Shown: one piece after another, positions 21,770-29,282 of the stretch
Layout of the letters: every line of letters begins with the position of its first letter
Position numbering within the stretch: position 1 is the first letter of the stretch
Origin: Ruminococcus sp. UBA4240
GTDB lineage: Bacteria > Bacillota > Clostridia > Oscillospirales > Ruminococcaceae
Direction of reading: 5' to 3'
Assembly: GCA_002395525.1 (NCBI GenBank)
Contig: DGXE01000011.1
Coordinates: forward strand, 1-34,229
Length of the DNA: 34,229 bases
Made by a program: the position numbers and the translations under genes
The notes under the pieces: generated by a model
Database searches by the model: none
Told to the model about the DNA's origin: nothing
What the model saw: the letters and a program-made list of their open reading frames with translations, nothing else

Positions 21770-21790
21770 ATTCATTCTGCATTCTTCATT
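21770..21790 (-). repeat. Heptamer array containing the glycosyltransferase-like stop codon
   Basis: AATGAAG, AATGCAG and AATGAAT on the minus strand encode the terminal MKNAE and the TGA stop. The same word family as the znuB array, in inverted orientation across the terminator. Confidence 0.8.
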
Positions 21791-23220
21791 AAACATTTTA
21801 TCACTTCGTATGCGCCGTTGTATATCCCTGCCTTGTGGGCGGTGAGGATGTTCCGGCACATCTTCTCCGTCACGTCGGGGCATTTCTGCAAAAGCTGCAG
21901 CATGGAGATGATCTCCGTCATTTCGGAGCATTCGTATGTGCCGTCGCCTATCTCCGCCGCCCGTATTGCGCCCCATGCCTCGTGGCCGCCCACACGCTTT
22001 ATCATCAGCTTGGGAACGGGGTAGAAGGAAAGCTCCCCGGGCTTTGTCACAAGTATGTCGCACCCACGCATAAGCAGGTTGGTGGAGTATACAGCCGCAA
22101 ATATATCATCGTTGCAGAATACATGAACTCCCTGTATATCCCCCTCAAGGGCATTTTCGGCAAAGGCTTTTGTTTCAGCAAAGTCGTTGAAGTGCTCTGT
22201 GGCGTTGATATGGGGCAGATCCTTTTTAAGCTCCTCCCATACCTTCCTGTGATCCCCCACATTTATGAGGAGCACCGCCTTCCCCCGCTTTACACAGGGC
22301 ATGAGCAGGCGTATTATGGCAGAGTATATCTCCCTCTGGGCGCCTGCGCCTCCTATGGTCAGCAGATACCGCCTTGCGCCCCCGTTCTGCGCCCTCTTGA
22401 TGCGAAGCTCACAGTCCTTTTCAATGTTGGAGACAAGCTCGTGGTCGATATAGTGCCCCGTCTGTATGATGCTGTCTGAGGGCATGGGCTTCAGCACCCG
22501 CTTTTTATCCATGCCCCTGAGCACCCTGTACCCTAAGTATGCGCCGGGAGTCTGGACGGTGTGTACTGCACCCTCCGCCAGATGCAGCGCCATGGGCCAG
22601 TTGTCGGGAATGACATTTACCACATTGGTGAGCCCTGCGTGTATCGCCGCCTGCGCCGGGTATACATGAGCCGCCGCAAAGGGTATGTCCTCCGGCAGAT
22701 CCGCATACACCGCCGTCATAAGCTCCGCCGCCTTCTGGTCGGAGCAGTTGTAGCTGAGCTTTCGGAAGCCCTCACTGTTCATAGGCTCCCAGACTGCCTT
22801 GTTGAATGCCCTTGACTTCTGGGATATGCGGGAACCAAGGGAGTACAGCTCATTCTGCCCTGAGATTATCTTCCCGGCGGTGGTATCCCTGAAGGAAAGC
22901 AGATCGAACCAGTAGGGATCGTACCCCATTGCCCTTGCAGCCGACACCAGCGCCATTGATATGCGGTAGTGGCCGAAGCCCATGCGGATATTCCCCACTA
23001 TGACCGACTTCTTGTCAAACTCACATTCCGGAGTGTCAGACAGCACCAGCTGCCTTGCCCCCCACATCTCGGTGATGACCGGGGCATCTGCGGGCTTTAA
23101 GTGGTATATCTTCCCCGTGTCGTCCCCATAGCGCCTTGCAAGGCTCAGCTTGTTCCTGACCGCCTTTGCATATTCCGCCTTTGACATTTTATTTCCGAAT
23201 ATCTTCTTTGAACGTTCCAT
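21772..23220 (-). CDS. Glycosyltransferase-like protein (GT-B / MGDG-synthase-like), function unknown
   Basis: 482 residues. After about 70 residues comes VIVGNIRMGFGHYRISMAL, resembling the glycine-rich loop of MurG/MGDG-synthase-type GT-B enzymes (GxGH). A second Rossmann-like half contains YLLTIGGAGAQRE and ends in TKPGELSFYPVPKL, a plausible nucleotide-sugar site. No signal peptide or membrane helix is evident. AGGAGG 8 nt before the ATG at 23220 fixes the start over the open frame to 23280. It lies 111 nt after the alpha-galactosidase stop on the same strand and may share the tetR promoter. A glycolipid or polysaccharide role is only a guess. The C terminus MKNAE falls within a repeat array. 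Confidence 0.65.
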   Translation of the reverse strand: MERSKKIFGNKMSKAEYAKAVRNKLSLARRYGDDTGKIYHLKPADAPVITEMWGARQLVLSDTPECEFDKKSVIVGNIRMGFGHYRISMALVSAARAMGYDPYWFDLLSFRDTTAGKIISGQNELYSLGSRISQKSRAFNKAVWEPMNSEGFRKLSYNCSDQKAAELMTAVYADLPEDIPFAAAHVYPAQAAIHAGLTNVVNVIPDNWPMALHLAEGAVHTVQTPGAYLGYRVLRGMDKKRVLKPMPSDSIIQTGHYIDHELVSNIEKDCELRIKRAQNGGARRYLLTIGGAGAQREIYSAIIRLLMPCVKRGKAVLLINVGDHRKVWEELKKDLPHINATEHFNDFAETKAFAENALEGDIQGVHVFCNDDIFAAVYSTNLLMRGCDILVTKPGELSFYPVPKLMIKRVGGHEAWGAIRAAEIGDGTYECSEMTEIISMLQLLQKCPDVTEKMCRNILTAHKAGIYNGAYEVIKCLMKNAE

Positions 23221-23310
23221 AATAACGACCTCCTGTCCGCAGCCGATAACCACTTCCACACCTGACAGCCTTTGCAGCAAAAGAGGAAATCAGGCTGCCG
23301 GTTCTCTTTC

Positions 23311-23331
23311 TACCTATTACTTATTACCTGA
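23311..23331 (-). repeat. Heptamer array abutting the alpha-galactosidase stop codon
   Basis: TCAGGTA, ATAAGTA and ATAGGTA follow the TGA stop directly on the minus strand. A GAAAGAG unit may extend it to 23304. Confidence 0.75.
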
Positions 23332-24966
23332 TCAAACCCTGGTAGCGAAAAGCTCTCTCGAATCATCCGTGAGTATCTCAAAGTACATCACATTCCTGTC
23401 AAGGGCGGCAGAAAGTATGCTCCCCTTCTCTTTAAGCTCAGCTATCTCACGGAGCATATCATACTGCCACTCCCCGTAGGTGCTCATGTCATCGGAGGTG
23501 AACAGCACCCCGCCGCAAAGGGCATTTATCTGTGCCAGAGCCTTCCGCTGGTCACGGGTCATGGTGTTGCCCTCGTCCCTGAGTATGAATACATCCGGGT
23601 CGTTTATGAATGCCCTGCCGCTTAATTGTCTGCGGAACACGCTGTTTACGATGCTGTTCTTGGTGGAGGGCCTTTCCCTGTGCATACGGCGCATATAGAA
23701 CTTGTCGTCCCAGTCAAGGGACACATCACAGCCTATGCGGCAGTAATCCGCCACACCGAAGGCGCTTGCAAGGGGCACACCGCAGGCAAGGATGGGCACA
23801 TCCCCCGCAAGCTGACGCAGGAACGCCATGGCATCGTGCATCACAGCGCCTCTTGTCCTGTCCTCCCTGGGCACTATGCACGCCCCATAGAGGAAATCGA
23901 GCTTTAAAAACTCTATGCCCCATTTGTTTATTACGGTGTCAAACACATCCGTCAGATATGCCCGCACCTCTTCGTTGTATATGTCAAGGGCGTAGGCTCC
24001 CGACCAGTTGCCCGCCGCCTTTATCATACTGCCTCCGCTGTCTTTCACAAACCAGTCGGGGTGTTCCATAAAGAGCAAAGAGCGTTCCTCTGCCACAAAG
24101 GGTGCCAGCCACAGCCCCGGGGTGAGTCCCCTTTCCTTTGCGGCGGTCACCACAGGCTCCAAGCCCTCCGGGAACTTCTCCTCATCAAGTAGGAGCCAGT
24201 CCCCCACAGCCCTCTGATAGCCGTCGTCTATCTGGAACACATCACAGGGGAAACGCTGTGCATCAAGGGACTCCATATCCTGTATCAGCTTATCTGCGGA
24301 AATATCCTGATAGTGGCGGTACCAGCTGGTGTAGCCGCTTATCTTCCTGTCCGTGCGGGGCTTTATGTTCATCAGCTCAAACCATCTGTCGAACATATCC
24401 TTCTCATGTCCCTTTGCTATGAACACAGAAAGTGCCCCATACCTGTCCCCGGTCGAAAGCCCCCGGCAGTCCTTTTCCATGCGGATAAGATCCTTTTCGG
24501 GGCTGCAGGTGATGACGGTAAAGCCGTTGTCCTCATTCAGAGAGCCCATGAATATGATATCCCCGCTGCCGTTGTCGATATAGCCGTAGGTAAAGCCGTG
24601 CTGCTCATCGGGGGAATAGTCGGCAAAGGCATAGTCCCCGTACTGTGTAAAGGCATATCTTTTCAGTATGGGGTCGTGGGGGTGATCCCCCCTGCGCATA
24701 CTGTAGCCCGTGTGCCTTTCCGCACTGTCCGTCCAGGACTGGTAGCCGTTGAGGAATATGCGGTCATCGGAATTGTACTCCCTTTCAAAATCCGCATACA
24801 CCCTTTCTATGACTATCTCCTCACGGGGGATGATGTCAACGGTGAACACATCCCCGTCCTTTTTCACGTTTAAGGCTACATACCTGTTTTCTATGGAGCT
24901 GCGGGTATTTGCAGTAAATCTGTGACCCTTGCGGGTGTAGGTAAAGGATACGTTTTTAAGCCTCAT
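23332..24966 (-). CDS. Alpha-galactosidase (GH36 family)
   Basis: 544 residues, no signal peptide, so cytoplasmic. A beta-rich N-terminal domain (1-200) contains the substrate-recognition type motif NGYQSW. The TIM barrel follows with FQIDDGYQ (244-251), the nucleophile Asp357 in LKLDFLYGA, and the acid/base Asp414 in CDVSLDW. The length is below the 700+ residues of large tetrameric GH36 enzymes, matching shorter Firmicutes forms. It would release galactose from melibiose or raffinose-type sugars brought in by the adjacent symporter. It overlaps the symporter gene by 11 nt, with GGAGG 8 nt before its ATG, so the two are coupled. Exact linkage and substrate are inferred. Confidence 0.9.
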   Translation of the reverse strand: MRLKNVSFTYTRKGHRFTANTRSSIENRYVALNVKKDGDVFTVDIIPREEIVIERVYADFEREYNSDDRIFLNGYQSWTDSAERHTGYSMRRGDHPHDPILKRYAFTQYGDYAFADYSPDEQHGFTYGYIDNGSGDIIFMGSLNEDNGFTVITCSPEKDLIRMEKDCRGLSTGDRYGALSVFIAKGHEKDMFDRWFELMNIKPRTDRKISGYTSWYRHYQDISADKLIQDMESLDAQRFPCDVFQIDDGYQRAVGDWLLLDEEKFPEGLEPVVTAAKERGLTPGLWLAPFVAEERSLLFMEHPDWFVKDSGGSMIKAAGNWSGAYALDIYNEEVRAYLTDVFDTVINKWGIEFLKLDFLYGACIVPREDRTRGAVMHDAMAFLRQLAGDVPILACGVPLASAFGVADYCRIGCDVSLDWDDKFYMRRMHRERPSTKNSIVNSVFRRQLSGRAFINDPDVFILRDEGNTMTRDQRKALAQINALCGGVLFTSDDMSTYGEWQYDMLREIAELKEKGSILSAALDRNVMYFEILTDDSRELFATRV

Positions 24967-26356
24967 CTTCTACGCCTCCTGCCTGACTGTCGTTTGCTTC
25001 TATCTGTGCGATGATCTTCTTTTCATCATAGCGGATGAACACCAGTCCCCCTGCCAGACACAGCACTGCCGCTATGAATGCGGTGAGACGGTACCCAAGG
25101 CCGAAGCCTGCCTGCCCCCTTGCCACGTCCTTGTTGATGACTGCAATGCTTGTGAACAGCAGCATGGCAAGTGACTGACCCATTTTGAATGCGAATGTGC
25201 GGGCGGCGTAGAACATACCGCTGCGGGATTCCCCTGTCTGGTTCTTGTCCGCCTCGGAGATGTCAGCCACAACAGCCTGCGGGAGGATGCCGAGGATAGC
25301 CATGGGCACAGCCGCCAGGACTGCTATTATAACGCCGTATGCCGCTGCGGGTATGGGGAGCAGCCCTGCAAAGCCTGTTACAAGGAAGGTGAAGGCAAAG
25401 AATATGAAGGCAAAGGCGATGAGCTTTTTCTTCCCCAGCTTCTTTGCAAGGATATTCACGGGGAGATAGCACACGAAGGAGACAAAGGTCATTATGGCAA
25501 ACATGGGGAATGTCCATGTGGCATCAAGACCCAGAAGCACTGTGATATAGAATGAAAGCCCCGTCTGGAAAAGGGTCAGCCCCACCCAGTACAGTATATC
25601 CGATGCCACGAAAAGGCGGAAATCCTTGTTTTTGAATGTCTCCACCAGTGACTTGAATGCCCCTGTGCTGCTGGGAGTGGTGTCCGCATAGGCGTTCTCA
25701 TCTATGGCAAAGGCGGGTATGAGCATACATATGACAGCCACCACCGCAAGTATGCCTATGGTGATGCGGTAGCTGCCCGCATAGCCCCTGCTCCCGAACA
25801 ATGCGGCGATGTTGGGCACAAGATAGGCAACAGCCGTGCCGAAGAAGTAGGTGACGGAGATGTAGGTGGAAAGGTTTATCCTGTTCTTCTGGGAGCGCCC
25901 CAGCTCCGGGATAAGGGCATTGAAGGGGGTGCAGTAGCAGGTCATGCACAGGTAGAAGAGCATTGCGCACACAAACAGCGCCGCCGTATTCCACCCGGAT
26001 GTGCCGTTCACGGGAGAGCAGAACATTAGCACCGTAACTGCCCCGAAGGGTATGGCTGCCGCCCGCATAAAGGGTATGCGCCGCCCCAGCCTGTGCTTTA
26101 AGCCGTCGGACTTCCCTGCCACAAAGGGGTCTGTCACAGCATCAAAGATGCGCCCTACCGCCCCGATGAGACCTATGGCGGTAAGCCCTAAGAATACAGT
26201 CTGGGGTAGAAATTCGATCTGCCCCTTTGCCAGCTCCTCCCCGGAGGGCTGGTAGAAAAACACCATCCAGTTGGAAACTATGCCGGACAGTATGGACCAT
26301 CCCAGCTGTCCTATTGCAAATATCCACAATATCTTGTTGCTTGCTTCCTTTTTCAT
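24956..26356 (-). CDS. GPH-family sugar:cation symporter (MFS superfamily)
   Basis: 466 residues with about 12 hydrophobic helices. The motif GRIFDAVTDPFVAGKSD (about residues 67-83) and the following RRIPFM are hallmarks of the glycoside-pentoside-hexuronide (MelB-like) family. It probably imports an alpha-galactoside with Na+ or H+, given the overlapping alpha-galactosidase gene. GGGGG lies 7 nt before the ATG. It starts 13 nt after the tetR stop and is under the same promoter. The substrate is inferred from context only. Confidence 0.9.
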   Translation of the reverse strand: MKKEASNKILWIFAIGQLGWSILSGIVSNWMVFFYQPSGEELAKGQIEFLPQTVFLGLTAIGLIGAVGRIFDAVTDPFVAGKSDGLKHRLGRRIPFMRAAAIPFGAVTVLMFCSPVNGTSGWNTAALFVCAMLFYLCMTCYCTPFNALIPELGRSQKNRINLSTYISVTYFFGTAVAYLVPNIAALFGSRGYAGSYRITIGILAVVAVICMLIPAFAIDENAYADTTPSSTGAFKSLVETFKNKDFRLFVASDILYWVGLTLFQTGLSFYITVLLGLDATWTFPMFAIMTFVSFVCYLPVNILAKKLGKKKLIAFAFIFFAFTFLVTGFAGLLPIPAAAYGVIIAVLAAVPMAILGILPQAVVADISEADKNQTGESRSGMFYAARTFAFKMGQSLAMLLFTSIAVINKDVARGQAGFGLGYRLTAFIAAVLCLAGGLVFIRYDEKKIIAQIEANDSQAGGVEDEA

Positions 26357-26369
26357 GGTATACCCCCTG

Positions 26370-27032
26370 TCATCGGCTCAAATACTGGACTGCCATGTCT
26401 ATTATGAGGTTCAGCTCATATTCCCCGTGGGAGAAATCCTCCGAGGGGAGGAGCTTCCCTCTTATGAACTTCATGCACATACAGTTAAGGGCATGGGAAA
26501 CGGCAGTGTAGAAATCATGTATGCTGCCCATCTCCTTCACAGTGCCGTCGGCAAGCCCCTTGTCGTATGCTCTTTTGAATATGGGATAGAAGTCTATTAC
26601 GCTCTTTTCGTAGTCCGCCAGCTCCTGCGGTGAGAGCTGCTCCGTCATGATGAGGCGGTCAAATTCGCCCACAAGCCTCAGCAGATCCTTATGTGCAGTG
26701 AACAGCACCACATACATCCGCATGAGATCCCGCATCTGCCGCACCCCCGGACGTGACGTGAATTCCTTTGAATCAAAGACATCGGAGAAAAGCCGGCGCA
26801 CATCCTGCCACAGAAAGGTAAGCGCTGCCGCCGCAACAGAGGTCTTTGTGCCGAACCAGCGGTAAAGGCTTGCCACCCCCACGCCGCTGGCATCTGCGAT
26901 GTCCGTCATCTTCACATCCTCTATGCCCCGTTCAAGGAACAGCCCTGCGGCGGCCGTCACCGCCCTTTCCATGCGGCGGTTCCTGAGTGCGCCCCGGGAA
27001 TAGTCCTCCGCCGGCAATACTGCTGTTTCCAT
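26370..27032 (-). CDS. TetR/AcrR-family transcriptional repressor
   Basis: 220 residues. The helix-turn-helix lies at about 42-63 (MTDIADASGVGVASLYRWFG), near the N terminus as in all TetR proteins, with an all-helical ligand-binding domain after it. An ATG at 27065 is in frame but lies inside the operator; GGAGGTG 6 nt before the ATG at 27032 decides the start. It is first in the operon with the symporter and alpha-galactosidase, so it probably represses them and itself. The ligand is unknown; TetR control of an alpha-galactoside operon is less usual than LacI or AraC control. Confidence 0.9.
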   Translation of the reverse strand: METAVLPAEDYSRGALRNRRMERAVTAAAGLFLERGIEDVKMTDIADASGVGVASLYRWFGTKTSVAAAALTFLWQDVRRLFSDVFDSKEFTSRPGVRQMRDLMRMYVVLFTAHKDLLRLVGEFDRLIMTEQLSPQELADYEKSVIDFYPIFKRAYDKGLADGTVKEMGSIHDFYTAVSHALNCMCMKFIRGKLLPSEDFSHGEYELNLIIDMAVQYLSR

Positions 27033-27047
27033 ATCATCACCTCCATG

Positions 27048-27083
27048 TGATAGTCTGACTATCATTTGATAGTTAGTCTATCA
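27048..27083 (-). promoter_or_regulatory. Tandem palindromic operators of the TetR regulator
   Basis: TGATAGTCTGACTATCA (27048-27064) is a perfect 8+1+8 palindrome. TGATAGTTAGTCTATCA (27067-27083) keeps the six outer base pairs. Centres are 19 bp apart, and the second overlaps the -10 box. Two TetR dimers binding side by side is inferred. Confidence 0.85.
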
Positions 27084-27103
27084 TATTTTTCTTTGTTTGT
27101 CAA
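27075..27103 (-). promoter_or_regulatory. Promoter of the tetR-symporter-alpha-galactosidase operon
   Basis: TTGACA (27103-27098) and TAGACT (27080-27075) with a 17-nt spacer ending in TGA, an extended -10. Both operators lie at or just after the -10 box. Confidence 0.88.
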
Positions 27104-27199
27104 GTGTTTTTCATAAAAACTCATGAAAAGTTTACACAGCGCATCTGCGGGGGACTATCCCGGTACGCCTTCTCTGTATAAAAAAATTCAGATTAGGTG

Positions 27200-27228
27200 T
27201 TTACTTTTTGGTAAATATGTATTATAAT
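27200..27228 (+). promoter_or_regulatory. Promoter of the AI-2E family gene
   Basis: TTTACT (27200-27205) and perfect TATAAT (27223-27228) with a 17-nt spacer, about 50 nt before the start codon. Confidence 0.75.
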
Positions 27229-27281
27229 AGAAGCATATCATCTGTCCGGCAGCTCTGCCGATATTAGAAAAGGACTATGCA

Positions 27282-28535
27282 ATGAAAGTCAAATGGAATG
27301 AACGATCCACCACAAGGGCAGTATATGTGGTCATCACCTTTACTGCCTGCCTTATCGTATGGTTCATAGGAACTAAAATATCCGCACTGGAAGGCTATCT
27401 TGCCGCATTTATGAAGGCTCTTGCCCCCATAATATGGGGCTTTGTCATTGCCTATCTGCTCAATCCCGTCATGAAGGCGACGGAAAAGCTGTGCAGCAAG
27501 CTATTTGAGAGAAAAGCCCCGCATCCCAAGCTGTGCAGGATGACAGCCACCATAGTCTCCATAATATTCGGGCTTGCGGTCATCATTGCGGTCATCGCCA
27601 TAATCGTGCCCCAGTTCCTGGAATCGCTGATGACCATATTCAACAATATGCCCACCTACTGGAACAACCTGTACAACTGGGTGGACAAGCTGCTCATCTC
27701 CTATCCGGAGATAGCGGTGTATGCAAATCAGGCATTTGAGAGCCTGCAGAACACCATCACCAACTTCACCACCGACCTTCTCCCCAAGATAGGCAACTAT
27801 GCCGTAAAGCTGAAGGACGGCGCCGTATCACTGGTGGGCGGCGTGCTGAACTTTATCATAGGCTTTATCGTGGCGGTGTACTTCCTGGCGGACAAGGAGA
27901 AATTCTCCGCACAGGTGAAGAAATTCCTCACTGCCGTATTCCCCGAAAAGACAAGGGAGCTTATCTTCCACATCGGGCGGCGCACAAACAAGTATGTAGG
28001 GGACTTTCTGGCGGGGAAGATACTGGATTCCGCCATTATCGGCTGCATATGCTTTGTGGCGCTCAAATTCATGGGCATCGAGTACGCCGTGCTGATAAGC
28101 GTCATCATAGGCGTCACCAACGTGATACCCGTGTTCGGCCCCTTTATCGGTGCAGTTCCCTCGGGACTGCTGGTGCTTGTGACCCAGCCGGAAAAGACCA
28201 TAGCCTTTATTATCATGATCGTGATACTGCAGCAGCTTGACGGCAATATCATAGGCCCCCACATCCTGGGAGATTCCACAGGGCTTTCCGCATTCTGGGT
28301 AATGTTTGCCATATTCATAGGCGGCGGGCTCTTCGGATTTATGGGTATGCTGCTGGGTGTTCCCGTATTTGCGGTGATATACGAGCTTACACGGGAATTC
28401 TGCGAGGATATGCTGAAAAAGAAGCAGCTCCCTGCTGAAACCTCCGCCTATCTGCCGGTGCCGGAGGAGGAGCCTCCCAAGGAGAAAAAGCCCATAAAGA
28501 TACCCTTTGTAAAGGGCAAGGGCGATAAAAAATAA
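27282..28535 (+). CDS. AI-2E / PerM family membrane transporter
   Basis: 417 residues with about eight membrane helices. The C-terminal half has the family motif VIPVFGPFIGAVPSG, and the helices after it (GFMGMLLGVPVFAVIYEL) are also typical. Members include the AI-2 exporter TqsA, Na+/H+ antiporters and many uncharacterised proteins, so the substrate cannot be named. A hydrophilic, lysine-rich tail of about 40 residues ends the protein. AAGGA lies 8 nt before the ATG. It stands alone: the tetR promoter diverges upstream and a hairpin terminator follows the stop. Confidence 0.9.
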   Translation: MKVKWNERSTTRAVYVVITFTACLIVWFIGTKISALEGYLAAFMKALAPIIWGFVIAYLLNPVMKATEKLCSKLFERKAPHPKLCRMTATIVSIIFGLAVIIAVIAIIVPQFLESLMTIFNNMPTYWNNLYNWVDKLLISYPEIAVYANQAFESLQNTITNFTTDLLPKIGNYAVKLKDGAVSLVGGVLNFIIGFIVAVYFLADKEKFSAQVKKFLTAVFPEKTRELIFHIGRRTNKYVGDFLAGKILDSAIIGCICFVALKFMGIEYAVLISVIIGVTNVIPVFGPFIGAVPSGLLVLVTQPEKTIAFIIMIVILQQLDGNIIGPHILGDSTGLSAFWVMFAIFIGGGLFGFMGMLLGVPVFAVIYELTREFCEDMLKKKQLPAETSAYLPVPEEEPPKEKKPIKIPFVKGKGDKK

Positions 28536-28546
28536 AACACCTTCAA

Positions 28547-28574
28547 AACCCCCGCCACAGCTGTGACGGGGGTT
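28547..28574 (+). terminator. Terminator of the AI-2E family gene
   Basis: AACCCCCG pairs with CGGGGGTT; after one mismatch the helix continues as CACA with TGTG. A weak T-rich tail follows. Confidence 0.75.
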
Positions 28575-28582
28575 CTTACTGC

Positions 28583-28735
28583 ATAATATACGAACTGTAT
28601 TATATACAGATTGTATTATACGATTTGTATTTATACTATAAGTACATATGTGCAGCGAGCCGTTTTATACTATGCGTATATATTACCCTTTGTATTATAC
28701 ATATCGTACTATTATACTATCTGTAATACAATCAG
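28583..28735. repeat. AT-rich region of degenerate TTGTATTATA repeats
   Basis: GTATTATA-type words recur about every 15 nt between 28593 and 28640, and again at 28690-28735. The perfect palindrome CTGTAT-TAT-ATACAG is at 28595-28609, and TTGTATTA is inverted at the right end. Many -10-like boxes result. One pairing, TTGTAT (28690-28695) and TATACT (28713-28718) at 17 nt, could be a plus-strand promoter. The Tyr/Ile-rich open frame here looks like a compositional artefact. Confidence 0.5.
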
Positions 28736-28746
28736 AACAAAAAAAG

Positions 28747-28768
28747 TGCCCCGATTAGCGTCGGGGCA
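28747..28768 (-). terminator. Terminator of the small transcript
   Basis: TGCCCCGA pairs with TCGGGGCA around a 6-nt loop. On the minus strand seven T residues follow within two bases. It could also end ireB readthrough. Confidence 0.88.
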
Positions 28769-28777
28769 ATACTCCTT

Positions 28778-28855
28778 TCATGACAGGAGCAAAACAAGGA
28801 AGATAACAAAATAGTCAGCCGTCTGCATCGGCGTGACCGGTATATCAGAATCCAT
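28778..28855 (-). CDS. Possible 25-residue hydrophobic peptide inside the small transcript
   Basis: An ATG at 28855 opens 25 codons ending in TGA. The N-terminal half is polar and the C-terminal half is YFVIFLVLLLS, long enough to insert into but hardly span a membrane. It lies fully between a promoter and terminator, the layout of type I toxin genes. Against it: there is no ribosome binding site before the ATG and no basic C-terminal tail. Translation is therefore doubtful. Confidence 0.25.
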   Translation of the reverse strand: MDSDIPVTPMQTADYFVIFLVLLLS

Positions 28856-28892
28856 AAAACGAATGGAATCAGATTGACTTATTGATGTAGAT

Positions 28893-28921
28893 ATTATATC
28901 ACACAATTTTTGACTTGTAAA
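28893..28921 (-). promoter_or_regulatory. Strong promoter of the small transcript
   Basis: TTTACA (28921-28916) and perfect TATAAT (28898-28893) with a 17-nt spacer ending in TGA, an extended -10. It lies downstream of ireB and points away from it. Confidence 0.82.
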
Positions 28922-28986
28922 GGGGTATTTTTATATTTTTTCATTCTTTCACAAAATCATCACTTTATGTGTGATCCCGTGTGCCT

Positions 28987-29235
28987 TTACGAGTTGAGGT
29001 AATTGCGGACAAGAGCCTGCAAAAGCTCGTCCCTGTCGATGTGGCGGCATACGGAGCGGGCGTTGTTGTAGGTCGTGATGTATGTGGGATCCTCGGAAAG
29101 GATGTAACCTACTATCTGATTTATGGGGTTGTAGCCCTTTTCACGCAGAGCCTCGTAGATGAGAGTGAGGTTTTTCTTCAGCTCGTCCTCCTTGTCCTCG
29201 TGCATGGAGAAGGTCATTGTCTGTTCATTCAACAT
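28987..29235 (-). CDS. ireB: IreB family regulatory phosphoprotein (UPF0297)
   Basis: 82 residues. The core EKGYNPINQIVGYILSEDPT and the C-terminal IDRDELLQALVRNYL are diagnostic of IreB/YrzL. In Enterococcus, IreB is phosphorylated by the PASTA kinase IreK and acts in cephalosporin tolerance and cell-envelope control; the same role here is inferred. The open frame extends to 29268, but GGTGG 8 nt before the ATG at 29235 and family length favour this start. Its usual partners ruvX/yqgF and the DUF1292 gene are missing; it stands alone behind its own promoter. Confidence 0.92.
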   Translation of the reverse strand: MLNEQTMTFSMHEDKEDELKKNLTLIYEALREKGYNPINQIVGYILSEDPTYITTYNNARSVCRHIDRDELLQALVRNYLNS

Positions 29236-29282
29236 AGGTGTCACCACCCTTTCTGTCACAGTATACATACCTGTACAACTAA

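Larger units (their letters stand above)
28735..28886 (-). ncRNA. Candidate small transcript (about 150 nt) between ireB and the AT-rich region
   Basis: A strong promoter (28921-28893) and a strong terminator (28768-28735) bracket about 150 nt on the minus strand, with no conventional gene between. A CTCCT/AGGAG hairpin precedes the terminator and masks an AAAGGAG sequence. It may be a regulatory RNA or the mRNA of the tiny hydrophobic peptide listed separately. I recognise no known RNA family. Confidence 0.5.

Noticed and set aside
28611..28814. A 67-codon Tyr/Ile-rich frame in the AT-rich repeat tract
   Set aside because: Its composition follows from the TATTATA-type repeats. It has no ribosome site and reads across the minus-strand terminator hairpin.
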